DNA of 64,000 nt, from positions 47,037 through 111,036 of the forward strand of contig NZ_BAJV01000013.1 in the NCBI RefSeq assembly GCF_000613885.1, written 5' to 3'. Below, piece by piece: positions 11,099-21,335 of this stretch (within the stretch, counting starts at the first letter, position 1; every line of letters begins with the position of its first letter). This stretch comes from Asaia prunellae JCM 25354 (GTDB lineage: Bacteria > Pseudomonadota > Alphaproteobacteria > Acetobacterales > Acetobacteraceae). The position numbers were made by a program, and so were the translations under genes. Under the pieces are notes generated by a model. The model did not search any database, was not told where the DNA came from, and worked only from the letters and a program-made list of their open reading frames with translations.

Positions 11099-12223
11099 GT
11101 CCTGATACTCCCTCGACCTGCCAATTCCAGTGAAAGATCTCCCAATCCGTCATGATCCGTCCTGCAGCCACGCGAACCCGACCTTCTGAATCCCGGATCG
11201 GTCCCACAAAAGGAGACCAACCCTTCAGCATCCTGTCACGTACATTATCCGCTTCCCGCCGCACGTTCAGCGGCACGCGCGCCCCCCAGGCATCACGGTC
11301 CACACCATTGCCCAAGGTCAGAAATTTTCCTGCCGGACGCCACGAGCCTGCAAGGCGTGCTGCAATGATCTCACGATAATAAGGTTCAAAATCCAGCACC
11401 ACCGAGCTGACATAAGCCTCAGGCCCGAACTGGCGCATATCGGTGTTCCACATCGCTGCCCAGACCTTGCGCTCCTGTGCGACACGCAGATAGCCAGGAT
11501 CATCCATGATGCCGCACAGAAATTCACAGCCACTATCGATCAGCGCCGCCCCTGCGCTGCAGCTGCTTGGGGATCGAACCAGGAATTGATGGAAATAACG
11601 CGCATTGTTGCTTTAGGGTTGATCGAGCGCGCACCGAGGAGCGTCGCATTGGCACTGGCAATGACTGAAGAGGTTGGAAAAGAGGCCACGTACCCCAGAC
11701 GCCCGTTGGGGCTCAGGCGCGCCGCTGCGATCCCGATCACGTAGCTCGCATACCAATGCGTGATGTAGTACCAGCCAAGATTGCCCGTCACGGTATTGCC
11801 GTTGCATTCCAGAAAACCGACATCAGGGGCCTGATCGGCAACGTCCCTGATGAAATCGCCATAAGTCGAAGTGGCAATGACCATCTGGGCCCCCTCCGCC
11901 ACAAACTGGCGGAAAAGGCGCGTTGCATCGGCAGAGTAAGGTACGCTCTCGACATAAAGCGAGCGCATTTTCGGAAAAGAGGTTTTAAGTGCCTTTATGG
12001 CCTTGTCATGCATCTGCGACCAGCCGCCATCATTGACAGGACTGGTGTGACCAAAGGCCACCAGAAGTTCTTCTTCGGCAATCGGAGGAAAGCGCGATCC
12101 GGCTCGTGCCGAAACAGGCAGAGCCGCAAGCGGCGTAGCAGCAAGAAGAGCACGCCGAGTCAGGAGCGATTGTCGCTCCGGAGATACGGGACAATCTCCG
12201 GCAGGACGGTAAAACCGGGCCAT
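11091..12223 (-). CDS. BMP family substrate-binding protein, frameshifted
   Basis: Periplasmic binding protein of the BmpA/PnrA family, first gene of the importer operon. The preferred start at 12223 gives an N-terminus with a twin-arginine-like [15 protein letters not shown] signal segment. The mature part has the family hallmarks [37 protein letters not shown] and [21 protein letters not shown]. The frame is lost at about 11540 ([17 protein letters not shown]) and resumes one base off to the stop at 11091; one more G in a G run repairs it. Nucleosides are the best-known ligands of the family, but the ligand here is not shown by the sequence. Confidence 0.87.
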
Positions 12224-12247
12224 TCTTTCTCCGTTCCGACAAAGCAC

Positions 12248-12765
12248 TCTGTAGCGGGATACAAATTCGTACCGTTAGCGCAATTATGCACCAGATCTGC
12301 GTCAGGAAAAGCGCAAAATTCGACGAAATACCTTTGAAGCGCAGGTATGTTTCTTTTACTTTTTTTTGCAAAACCGACATAATGCAACCCCGGACCGACA
12401 GACCATACGGAGCATGCTCAAACGATACGTTCTCTCTATCGAGTTCTGGACCCGTTCAGGTAGAGACCTTCAGTCGTTGTGAGTTTCCGACGCGCTACAA
12501 TCAGTGATCGTTCAGAAGGGCGACAGTCACATGATCAATCATGCTGTCCCCTCTCTCTTCATTTTCCGGCAGCCTGACAGGGTCAGAAGCATTTTGCAAA
12601 AAAAAGGTAATTCTCACCAGTTTATGCTGCAAATTATTGTTTTTTTGTATTATTTTCCACGATAGAGCCGGTTTTGTCAGCTGCAAAGATTGCAATGGAA
12701 AGCCTAATCGATGATCCTTGCATGACAGTCTATTTCGCAATGCCATTACAGGACCTTGTATTCCA
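12248..12765. repeat. Divergent intergenic region with inverted repeat
   Basis: About 520 bases without a convincing gene separate the BMP operon from the antiporter gene. It contains a 15-base inverted repeat: CTTTTTTTTGCAAAA around 12359-12373 and its complement TTTTGCAAAAAAAAG around 12592-12606. Promoters of both divergent transcripts should lie here. I found no RNA family I recognise. Confidence 0.4.
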
Positions 12766-14511
12766 ATGAGCCATGATACCCCCTTGATTGGCATTCTCGT
12801 TATCGGCCTCGGGCTTGCCTTCATTCTCGGGACCATAGCGCAACGGATACGAATTTCTCCTCTGGTCGGCTACCTTCTGGCAGGAATTGCTGTCGGCCCT
12901 TTCACGCCCGGTTTCGTTGCTGACCAGCCTCTTGCCTCGGAACTCTCCGAGATTGGCATCATCCTGCTGATGTTTGGTGTCGGTCTCCACTTTTCGCTCA
13001 AGGACCTTATCTCCGTTCGGGCCATCGCTGTTCCAGGAGCCCTGATGCAGGTCGTGGCGTCAGTCACGATCGGTGCCGGCGTCGGCTGGATCCTCGGCAT
13101 GTCCATTGGCGCCTGTATCATTTTTGGCATTGCCCTTAGCGTGGCCAGCACGGTCGTTCTTCTCAGAACGTTGCAGGAGCAACGTCTTATCGAGACCGAA
13201 CGTGGCCGGCTTTCGGTCGGATGGCTGGTAATACAGGATCTGGTTACCGTTCTCGCCCTCGTCCTGCTGCCGCTCTTCACCCCCATAATGAAAAGCGGGT
13301 CGCACGAAGCCATCAATCTCGTCAGTCTCTCTCTTACTATAGCGCTGACTCTGGGCAAGGTTGTGGCGTTCATGGCCCTGATGCTCGTCATTGGCCGCCG
13401 GGTCATTCCGGCTATCCTGCATTATGTTGCCCATACCGGATCGCGTGAGCTCTTCCGCCTCGCGTTGCTTGCCCTGGCTCTCGGCGTTGCCTTCATTGCG
13501 ACGGAGTGGTTCGATGTCAGTTTCGCGCTCGGCGCTTTCGTAGCGGGTATGGTGCTCAGTGAATCCGAGCTTTCCCATCGTGCTGCCGCCGAGACCTTGC
13601 CACTGCGAGACGCCTTTGCCGTATTATTCTTCATCTCGGTCGGCATGTTGTTCAACCCTCTGGTTCTGATCAGACAACCACTACCGTTACTGCTGACATT
13701 TCTCGTCATTCTCATCGGGACACCGCTTGCCGTCATCGCCATTCTCAAACTGCTGCGCCAGCCTTGGAATACCACGCTTTTCATCGCAAGCGGCCTCGCC
13801 CAGATTGGAGAGTTCTCGTTTATTCTGGCCGCACTCGGTATAAAAATGGGTGTGCTGGACAATCGTGCGCAGGATCTGATTCTGGGGGCTTCGATCCTGT
13901 CGATTCTCAGCAACCCGTTCATTCTTATCGTCACACAACGTATTGAGGCATGGATTACGCGCCACACGGCCTCTCCAGATGCATCCAGCGAAAATGAACC
14001 GGGCATTCTGCTTCCTCCGCCCACGCCCACGCATCTGGAAAACCATGCCGTCGTGGTTGGATGTGGCCGTGTTGGTCGTCTTGTAGTCGAAGGACTGCTT
14101 CAGAATGGCTGGCCGGTCCTGGTAGTGGAAACAGGCAAGCTTGCCGATTCTCTCGCGCTTGAAGGCACGATTGAGCTTCTGGTCGGAAATGCCGCTGAAG
14201 CTCGCACCCTCAAGGCCATGGCACTCGACAAGGCACGCCTGCTTATGGTCGCCATCCCGGAGCCTTTCGAAGCAGGACAGATTATTGCTCAGGCAAAAGC
14301 CATCAAGCCGGATCTGACGATCATCGCACGCGCTCATTTTGATAGCGCCGTTGAACACCTCAAGGAACTCGGTGCTGATCATGTTATCATGGGAGAACGC
14401 GAAATGGCGCTGGCCATGTTGGCTGTTACTTCAGATGATCTGCTATTTGATTCCTGCTCTCCGATAAACGACCGTCCCGCAGAATCCGGTGTCGATCCCC
14501 TTATCGCCTGA
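12766..14511 (+). CDS. ybaL: YbaL-type cation/proton antiporter
   Basis: CPA2 family K+/H+ antiporter in the inner membrane with a cytoplasmic TrkA-N (RCK) nucleotide-binding domain. About 12 hydrophobic segments occupy residues 1-390 (ISPLVGYLLAGIAVGPFTPG; IGIILLMFGVGLHFS; FALGAFVAGMVLSESELSHR). The RCK domain starts near residue 425 with the Rossmann motif VVVGCGRVGRLVVEGLL and ends LGADHVIMGEREMA. I chose the ATG at 12766 (MSHDTPLIGILVIGLGL) over the one at 12718 because it matches YbaL-like N-termini. The 581 residues are normal for YbaL/KefB-like proteins. Monocistronic by spacing. Confidence 0.88.
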   Translation: MSHDTPLIGILVIGLGLAFILGTIAQRIRISPLVGYLLAGIAVGPFTPGFVADQPLASELSEIGIILLMFGVGLHFSLKDLISVRAIAVPGALMQVVASVTIGAGVGWILGMSIGACIIFGIALSVASTVVLLRTLQEQRLIETERGRLSVGWLVIQDLVTVLALVLLPLFTPIMKSGSHEAINLVSLSLTIALTLGKVVAFMALMLVIGRRVIPAILHYVAHTGSRELFRLALLALALGVAFIATEWFDVSFALGAFVAGMVLSESELSHRAAAETLPLRDAFAVLFFISVGMLFNPLVLIRQPLPLLLTFLVILIGTPLAVIAILKLLRQPWNTTLFIASGLAQIGEFSFILAALGIKMGVLDNRAQDLILGASILSILSNPFILIVTQRIEAWITRHTASPDASSENEPGILLPPPTPTHLENHAVVVGCGRVGRLVVEGLLQNGWPVLVVETGKLADSLALEGTIELLVGNAAEARTLKAMALDKARLLMVAIPEPFEAGQIIAQAKAIKPDLTIIARAHFDSAVEHLKELGADHVIMGEREMALAMLAVTSDDLLFDSCSPINDRPAESGVDPLIA

Positions 14512-14797
14512 GATAACCCAAAACCTTTACTTGCCATCACGCAAGACAAGACTAAGTAAATATGGCAAATTATGTCAACTGTGTCTTTTCTGACATAGGC
14601 TCCTGTACTCATTATTATTGGCCCAGCATTTCACATCGCTGTCATATCTTACCCGTTAGACAGACCTCAACAGCGACATAGCTAACAGTCCTGCGCCACC
14701 CAACCTCAGGAAAGAACAGCCCGTTCTTCTCCTGCAGTACGCAGAATTGTAACGATATGTTTCCTGTTTCTGTTTATTTGCTTGGAAGATCGACAAC

Positions 14798-17296
14798 ATG
14801 TTCTCACGTATGGCGCTTCTTTGCGGTACGACTGCCCTCATGGTCTCGCTTCTGCCAGATGCTCAGGCAAAGGAAGCAAGGCATACATCAGGTCGGAGCG
14901 CAGGTCAGACAGCTCAGGACAATGCCGCGCACCAGCGCTCGGCAGAAAGCTCCGCCCCTTCAATGCTCGGCGCCACGGCTCCAACAGATGAGCGCATTGA
15001 AGTAACCGGGCATACTTACGGCGATGGTGTGACAAGACGTGCCTTCGGCGGAGGACTTATGACCCCGTCTGACAGCCCCAAATCCGTCTCTGCCGTGACA
15101 CGTGACTTCATAGCAAAACAAAATCCGGCACTTAATCCCATGCAACTTATTGCCCTCCTGCCTGGGGCTAATGTGGCTGATACTGATTCTCTGGGCCTGA
15201 CAGGCGGGAATCTTTCAGTGCGCGGCCTGACCGAATCACAGATGGGCTTTACCCTGGAAGGATTTCCGATCAACGATATCGGCAACTTTGCTGTCTATCC
15301 TCAACAGATTGCGGATTCAGAAAATCTCAAGACGGTGCGACTGGCTCAGGGATCGGCGGATCTCGACAGCCCTCACATCAGTTCCTCTGGTGGCGTGGTC
15401 GACATGTATATGATCGATCCCAAGAACAAGATGGGTGGAATGGTCGATATGACCTACGGCTCATTCAATGCGACACGCGGTTTTCTTCGCTTTGATACAG
15501 GCCGGATTGCTGACACAAATCTGCGTGCCTATTTCTCGTATTCACAGGCTCGTGAGGATCATTGGCGTGGTCCAGGCTGGGAAAACAAGAAACACGGCGA
15601 GATGAAGATCGTCAATGACTGGGGTGAAGGCAATCGTATCTCTCTTGCCGTAGTCGGCAACAATATCCAGAACAATGCCTATCCCAATGTCAGCAAAGCG
15701 AGTTGGGATAAATGGGGAACAGGTTTCAAGAATCCGGTCGGTTCCAGCGGTCTGTCAGCGACTGATCCGGACAACACTGTGTATGATGCGAATTACTACG
15801 TTCCATCCAAAGCCGGATCGATAAATTATTACAAGACACGCCCCAACCCTTTCACAAATATCTTCTCGTCAATGCCTTCAACATTCAAACTCAACGATCA
15901 TCTTGTCCTGACTGAAACCCCCTATTTCTGGTATGGTTATGGTAATGGCGGCGGCGGGCGCTACGCTGACATGTCCAAGTTCGTATGGGGCAAACAGACT
16001 CTTGCAGGGACGGTTGACGGGGTCGGCAAGGGTATGCAGATGCTTTATAATCCTTCCTTGACCGAGACATATCGACCCGGCGCTACCACAAAGCTGACTC
16101 TGACGACCGGCATCAATCGTCTTATGATCGGCTATTGGTTTGAGTATGCCAAACAGCGTCAGACCGCCCCATGGAGCTTGCTGGGAGCAGACGGTACCCC
16201 CCTGAATCAATGGGGTGATTCGAATAATGTAATTCTCAGTAACGGTGATAAGGCACAGTATCGCAATACATTGACCATGACGCAGGTGCACACACCTTTC
16301 ATCGGTGACAGCCTTGCACTCATGCACGGAAAACTGACCATTGATGCCGGTCTGAAATACGCCATTGTCAAACGCTCGGGTACGAATTATCTGCCTGATG
16401 TACGCAACAAATACGTATCGACGAATTACAATCAGGCCCTGCCAACTGCAGCCGTGCGATACAAGCTCAACGAGCACAATCAGGTTTTCGTCTCTGTTGC
16501 CACCAACTTTCGCATGCCACAGAACTACGCTCTTTATGATGCGGGAAGTTTCAACCAGAAAACCGGCGTGTATTCGACCCTTGCCAATCCTGACCAGAAA
16601 GCTGAAATTTCCATTTCAGAAGAAGCTGGCTGGCGCTATCAGGATAACCTGATTTCCACATCGATTACATATTTCCATTATAATTTTACCAATCGGCTTT
16701 ATACGCAGTCCATCCAGGATGAGCTTACCGGGTCATTTTATTCAACCAACATCAATGCAGGTGGTATGCATTCAGACGGATTTGACGCAGAATTCGGCAC
16801 TAGGCCCATTCACAATATCCGTCCTTATGTTTCGGTTGAATATCTCCACGCAGTCACGGACAGCAACCTGCCAGCAGGATCAGGAGCGGGAGCCGATTAT
16901 GTGCGAAGCAAAGGCAAAAAAGCCCCTCAGGCCCCTGACTGGCAGGTTGGTCTCGGGCTTGATTATGACGACGGCAAGCGCTTTGCCAATTTCAACCTGA
17001 AATATGTAGCGCGCCAATACGCAACATTCATGAATGATCAGAGCATTCCAGGCTATGTGAGGATGAATATTGGCGTTGGTTACCGCTTCCCGAAAGTCAG
17101 CATATTCAAAAGTCCGGTCTTGCGTCTCAACTTGCAAAACATCAGCGATAACCGCTATCTGAACTGGGTCCAGTCACCTCAGGCCAATGCCAAGACAACA
17201 ACAGGTGTCTTCGGCAATACAATTTCCGGTTCGGTCCCCACCTACAAAATCGCCTCACCTTTCGCCGCACTGGCAACAATTTCAAGTGATTTCTAA
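14798..17296 (+). CDS. TonB-dependent receptor
   Basis: Intact outer-membrane receptor of 832 residues. It has a signal peptide (MFSRMALLCGTTALMVSLL to AQAKE), a low-complexity linker, the plug domain (residues about 70-210, with NLSVRGLTESQMGFTLEG and LKTVRLAQGSADLDSPHIS) and a long barrel ending in the aromatic terminus ISSDF. The GGAAG upstream of the ATG is a fair ribosome-binding site. It resembles the receptor at 376-2689 in plug and barrel (REDHWRGPG, ATFMNDQSIPGYV), so the two are paralogues. The ligand cannot be read from the sequence; no partner transporter is adjacent. Confidence 0.92.
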   Translation: MFSRMALLCGTTALMVSLLPDAQAKEARHTSGRSAGQTAQDNAAHQRSAESSAPSMLGATAPTDERIEVTGHTYGDGVTRRAFGGGLMTPSDSPKSVSAVTRDFIAKQNPALNPMQLIALLPGANVADTDSLGLTGGNLSVRGLTESQMGFTLEGFPINDIGNFAVYPQQIADSENLKTVRLAQGSADLDSPHISSSGGVVDMYMIDPKNKMGGMVDMTYGSFNATRGFLRFDTGRIADTNLRAYFSYSQAREDHWRGPGWENKKHGEMKIVNDWGEGNRISLAVVGNNIQNNAYPNVSKASWDKWGTGFKNPVGSSGLSATDPDNTVYDANYYVPSKAGSINYYKTRPNPFTNIFSSMPSTFKLNDHLVLTETPYFWYGYGNGGGGRYADMSKFVWGKQTLAGTVDGVGKGMQMLYNPSLTETYRPGATTKLTLTTGINRLMIGYWFEYAKQRQTAPWSLLGADGTPLNQWGDSNNVILSNGDKAQYRNTLTMTQVHTPFIGDSLALMHGKLTIDAGLKYAIVKRSGTNYLPDVRNKYVSTNYNQALPTAAVRYKLNEHNQVFVSVATNFRMPQNYALYDAGSFNQKTGVYSTLANPDQKAEISISEEAGWRYQDNLISTSITYFHYNFTNRLYTQSIQDELTGSFYSTNINAGGMHSDGFDAEFGTRPIHNIRPYVSVEYLHAVTDSNLPAGSGAGADYVRSKGKKAPQAPDWQVGLGLDYDDGKRFANFNLKYVARQYATFMNDQSIPGYVRMNIGVGYRFPKVSIFKSPVLRLNLQNISDNRYLNWVQSPQANAKTTTGVFGNTISGSVPTYKIASPFAALATISSDF

Positions 17297-17357
17297 GGTA
17301 TATTCCGAACACGTTCTTATCTGAGCAAACATAAGGTCGGGTAATGAAAGTATAATG

Positions 17358-17400
17358 TAAAAAGGGATCACAGCCTGCAAGCGGAGATCCCTCTTTATTT
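17358..17400 (+). terminator. Rho-independent terminator of TBDR
   Basis: AAAAAGGGATC and GATCCCTCTTT arms with an intervening loop and the T-rich tail TTTATTTTT lie about 65 bases after the TBDR stop. Stem, tail and place fit an intrinsic terminator. Confidence 0.75.
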
Positions 17401-17629
17401 TTCCCTTGCAGATAACGGATTGAGAGGCAGGATTCCCGAAATCTATCCGTCTTTATTCCGAGCATTAGGGCAAGATCATATTGTCGTTATATAACGTTGT
17501 TCTCATATATTTTTGGGAAAAATCATAAGTAATTACTAAAAAATATTACAATATACACATTAAAAAACAGACTAATTCTTAGAGTTTTATATTCTTTCGA
17601 CCGATCATCCCGTTTTATCCGGAAATGAC

Positions 17630-17812
17630 TTAATGCATCAACGAGGAAATACCACTGATTTTATCTGCCAGAGAAGCAATCATATGCTTGATGTCATCAG
17701 GTACTTCCAATTGATCTGCGGCGATATTCAAACGTTCTACATCATTTTTTATCTCGACAATCAGTTCACGAATTTCTGCTTGGGTTCCGTCTTCATCATC
17801 ATAATGGCGCAT
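17630..17812 (-). CDS. Small acidic helical protein, unknown
   Basis: A 60-residue protein beginning MRHYDDEDGTQAEIRELIVE. I do not recognise a family. The start at 17812 is supported by a strong ribosome-binding site (GGGAGGA five bases before ATG); the frame is open further upstream but without such a signal. The composition is acidic and strongly helix-forming with heptad-like spacing (IRELIVEIKNDVERLNIAAD), so a short coiled coil is plausible. It stands at the edge of a degraded accessory patch. Confidence 0.5.
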   Translation of the reverse strand: MRHYDDEDGTQAEIRELIVEIKNDVERLNIAADQLEVPDDIKHMIASLADKISGISSLMH

Positions 17813-17922
17813 AGTATCCTCCCTTTGTAATAAGGGTGCGCGCAATCTCATTGCTTGTCTAGGGTCAGTACCCATTGATCAGATAGCAGAAATCTGGTTC
17901 AGGTTCTGCAAGGCGACTGAAG

Positions 17923-18318
17923 ATGAGTGATCTGTTCTGGCTGACGAATAGCAGGATGGATCGTCTGCAGCGGTTCTTTCCCAAGAGCCACGGCAAACGT
18001 GGTGTCTTTCTCCCGCCCGAAGGAGAAGGCGTCATAAGTGCGCTGGCGGCATCCGGTTGCACCTCTCCGCAACGCATGAGTGCGGAAGAAGTAAGCAGGA
18101 ACATAGGATCGGCGCTTCATGCCGGTCTCGCCATAGCGCAAGGCGACAACCGCGATCTCGACGTTCAGCGTCAGCGGCTTAAGCTAGCTGCTCAGGTCAT
18201 GATGCAGGTATGGCGCTACCTAGACGTATTGGAAATCTGGGAAGAGACGGAAATTCTGACGCGATTACAGAATTTAGAAAGGGTGATGAGAAACAGAAAG
18301 CGCCCTGTCGTTGCTTAA
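17923..18318 (+). pseudogene. IS5-type transposase 5' fragment fused to unknown ORF
   Basis: The first 27 or so residues (MSDLFWLTNSRMDRLQRFFP, then KSHGK) match the start of IS5-family transposases common in acetic acid bacteria. After about position 18005 the similarity stops. The rest of the frame, with an internal ATG at 18076 and a helical segment (LDVQRQRLKLAAQVMMQVWR), is something I do not recognise. I read this as the truncated left end of an insertion sequence abutting another remnant. No complete transposase or second IS end was found. Confidence 0.5.
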
Positions 18319-18432
18319 TCCGATACCTGCGCCACGATGAAGGCGCAGGTATGCCCCACTCTTGTCGGCCTTACGTTTCAGTTTGATACGTGACCTTGGC
18401 AGCTTTCATCGCGATACCAATATTGGAACTGC

Positions 18433-18867
18433 TCAGTTTCGAGGCGAATTCTGATAAGCCACGATCGCTGCAACGGAAATTTGGATAGTAAGCCAGCCAG
18501 ATGACGTGCGGTGCGTGAGGGGTAAGGCTGCGTGGCCGTTAGTCCATCGTAGGCCTGCGCCGTCGGGGATATGCCACCCATCCAGTTTTCCTCGTAGGAA
18601 ATTAAGTTCAGTGGTGGCGTTTGTTGCCGGATCCAAAGCGCGTATAGCTGAGACGAAGACACCGAGATCTCGCCGATCATCCAGAAAAGGACCTACAATG
18701 TCACATGGTCTCGAACAGCGGCTGTCGATCCACACTTGTTCTCTTGCCGGCACTCGGAAGACATGCTCATGGCCATGCCGTTCACTCGGCTCTATCGTCG
18801 TATTCTTTGTTGATAATCTTAAATCGGGCTCCTCAGAGATAGATGTAATCGGGGCTTTGGCGTTCAT
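18433..18867 (-). pseudogene. C-terminal fragment of Acetobacteraceae Hint-type protein
   Basis: A 144-residue frame with PAREQVWIDSRCSRPCDIVG, FLDDRRDLGVFVSAI and LDGWHIPDGAGLRWTNGHAA. This pattern (DRRxLGV ... GWH ... RWTdG.A.LP) is the C-terminal module I associate with Hint-domain and related surface proteins of acetic acid bacteria. The N-terminal bulk of such proteins is missing, so it is a remnant or a stand-alone module. Identification rests on remembered family pattern and is moderate. Confidence 0.4.
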
Positions 18868-18887
18868 CGGAAGCGCGCCAGCGATAG

Positions 18888-19106
18888 CATTCAGCTAATG
18901 AATCAGCTGAACGGATCAATATTACCTTGCCTCGTCGTACCCTTGCCCGCTTGGATAGGCACGCCAGAGAAGAAAACGAGACACGCTCAGGTATGATTGC
19001 ACGTCTTGCCTTACCGCCTGACATGCAAGGTGGCTTTAACTGGCGGCAAGCTAATGTTCTACCGCCGCAGGCCGCCCAGAAATGGCGCAGTCTGACGGGT
19101 CAATAA
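18888..19106 (+). pseudogene. hicB: HicB antitoxin C-terminal fragment
   Basis: The frame encodes SAERINITLPRRTLARLDRH followed by AREENETRSGMIARLAL. This is the ribbon-helix-helix DNA-binding end of HicB-type antitoxins (ERINITLP, then TRSG..ARLAL). A stop codon lies just upstream (18885-18887) and no HicB N-terminal domain or HicA toxin is present, so it is a truncated relic. The tail after LALPPD is not typical of the family and may be read-through into unrelated DNA. It ends about 135 bases before tRNA-Val. Confidence 0.5.
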
Positions 19107-19242
19107 AAAGGGAAAAGACTCGCGAAAAGTGGCACGGATTTGGCACAGCTTGACACGATATAACTTGGCTTGAAACGTATCAGAATGAACCAAAACCCGG
19201 AACGCTTAATATCAAAAAACGGCGGATTTCTGCGGGTGAGGA

Positions 19243-19317
19243 TGGTGGGTGCGACAGGGATTGAACCTGTGACCCCTGCCGTGTGAAGGCAGTGCTCTAC
19301 CGCTGAGCTACGCACCC
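19243..19317 (-). tRNA. tRNA-Val(CAC)
   Basis: Cloverleaf on the minus strand: acceptor GGGTGCG pairs with CGCACCC, D arm TAGCTCAGCGGTAGAGCA, anticodon stem CTGCC/GGCAG with loop TTCACAC (anticodon CAC, reading GUG) and T arm GGTTCAATCC. The CCA end is encoded. It borders the accessory remnants at 17.9-19.1 kb, a common place for integration. Confidence 0.95.
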
Positions 19318-19384
19318 ATCCTGCGGTGAAGCGTCTCTAGCAAAGGGCGAGAGACGCGACAAGGCGCAAAACCAAAAAAACGGA

Positions 19385-21270
19385 TCAGAACCCGAACATA
19401 TGGTCGAGAGAGAAGCCACCCACAGCATTTCTTTGGCCATGATAACCGAACAGACGGCAAGACATATCCCGGATCAGCACATAGCCGCCGATACCTGCTT
19501 CTGAGAGCTTCTCGCGCCGAAAATCTCATGCGGCCATACCATGAAGGAACCTGACGGGTTGATGCTGATCTTGCGTCTTTCAAGCTCGACACCCGTATTG
19601 GAATAAAGATGAAGAATGGTGTCTGAAGAATCAGTGCCTTCCACCGAAGCCGGATGGATAAGGCAGGAAAAACTTTCATGCCCCTCCTGCCCCAGTTTTA
19701 GAAAAAGGCGCGTGGTAAGGCCCGGTGGCGGGCCAGAATAGGATTGCGGCTCGGAGCGCCATGTCATGAGCGTGTTGAAAATATGACCGCCAAAACTGGT
19801 CTCAGCGGCGTGCCCGTTCACACGACTTTCGTAGCGCATCAGAGCATGCATCCAGCCATCGCCTTCACCTCCGTCCCGAAAATCATAGACAAGATCAGCG
19901 TGGCCGGCACGATCAGTCAGTTCGTGCAGAGAGATGGCCGTCTCATGGTTGCGCGGCAGATTACCGAGGAATTTCTGGGTCACAAGCGTGCCTGATTCAT
20001 CGAAAACATCCAGTCGAAGGGGGAGACTGGATATTTTCTCTGACATCGGGTTGGGCTGAACAACACTGGTGAAATGCTCAGGATCAAGAATGGGAAACGG
20101 AAGAATAAAACCGCGTCCCATCGATTTCGGCAGTTTGCGTAAAGCCGGTTCTGGTGAAAGATCACGCCGCTCCACATTCAGATGCGCAATACGCGTCAAC
20201 TTCCCTTGGGTGATCTCGTAGCGGGGCCTGACAAGATGGTTTCCCGAACGCAGCTCAAGCTGCGCGGGCCACGTGATTCCTGCCGCTAGAGCACCGACAT
20301 CGAGCGCGCAGGTCGAAAATGGTCCCACAGCAACCGGTACGGCAAAATGCTTTTCTTCGCCCATCTGGTTGAGCGTGATGGCGCCTGCCGGAATTGGCGT
20401 CGCATGACTGTTCTGGATCCAGAGGACCAGCTTCTCACCCTCTCTTGGTGCCGGAAGGGTTGCAAAGCGCGGCGATGGCCAGGCATTGGCATCATGGGTA
20501 ACAGAAAGACTCTGTTCACTGCCTTTGCCGTATGTGTCGAGCGCATATTTCACAACATCATGTCCGCGCGCACCCAGAATATGAATGAAAAGCTGGCCAC
20601 AGAATGCCGGCAGATCGAAGCACTCACGTATGACGGCGCTGTCCACGACTATACCAGCAGGCGCATCTGGCACCTCTTCCTGCCACTCCGCCAGAATCAT
20701 TCCCTTGTCGTCATAAAGACGCATCCAGTAGCGCACATCGACCGCGTCGTAATTACACCAGTAATTGGCAGTTACCAGACGCGTACTAAAACGGTCATCT
20801 TCCCGGAAGAACGCAAAATTTGTCGCGAAATTCAGCTTGTCCAGATAGTTTCGCGGGTTACTGAGCATCCAGTCAGGAAGTCTGGCAGGCTCAAGTGAGA
20901 GGATCTGTTGGTCAGAATGGGTTACACGCGCCAGACGTGAAAGCATTTTTTCATGTTCGAACGAGAGCGCGAGCACGATTTTTGCGCCGCTTTCAACCAG
21001 ATCGGTCAATGCCAGCTTTTCACCACCAAGACCGTCAGGTTGACCGATCTGCTCACTATCATGGGTGTAGACACCCATATCGGGCTTCAGACCCGGGTAG
21101 AGTGCGACGAGAGTACGTAACCAGTTACCAGGGTCATAAACCGCGAAAGCGCCGCCTTCTCCCAGTGTCGTTTCCAGCCTCCTCAGGGCTTCACTTGCCA
21201 CCGGATGGGCAAGCGCCTTGTAGAGGATGTTTCCGCCGCCCTGAGCGTCGAAGGTGATGATATCGAGCAT
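19385..21270 (-). CDS. Large conserved protein of unknown function, C-terminal frameshift
   Basis: I do not recognise a named domain. The protein begins MLDIITFDAQGGGNILYKAL with AGGA well placed upstream, has no signal peptide or membrane helix, and looks like several beta-rich domains (for example VLWIQNSHATPIPAGAITLN and WPAQLELRSGNHLVRPRYEI) after an N-terminal alpha/beta part (VYDPGNWLRTLVALYPGLKP). The frame ends early at 19474 after HEIFGAR, but the shifted frame continues convincingly as EKLSEAGIGGYVLIRDMSCR and ends HMFGF at 19385. One added base at about 19514 repairs it, giving about 629 residues. It lies 65 bases after the ELM1-family gene on the same strand, so the two probably form an operon. 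Confidence 0.7.
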
Positions 21271-21335
21271 GGTCGTCCTGTACCCGTTTCTTCGTTGCGG
21301 ACCCCGCTCCCCTTACCGGAGTGCGAAACGCCGAA

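Noticed and set aside
18506..18898. Plus-strand frame of 130 codons in the accessory patch
   Set aside because: The opposite strand gives a better protein match (Hint-type module); this frame looks like its shadow.
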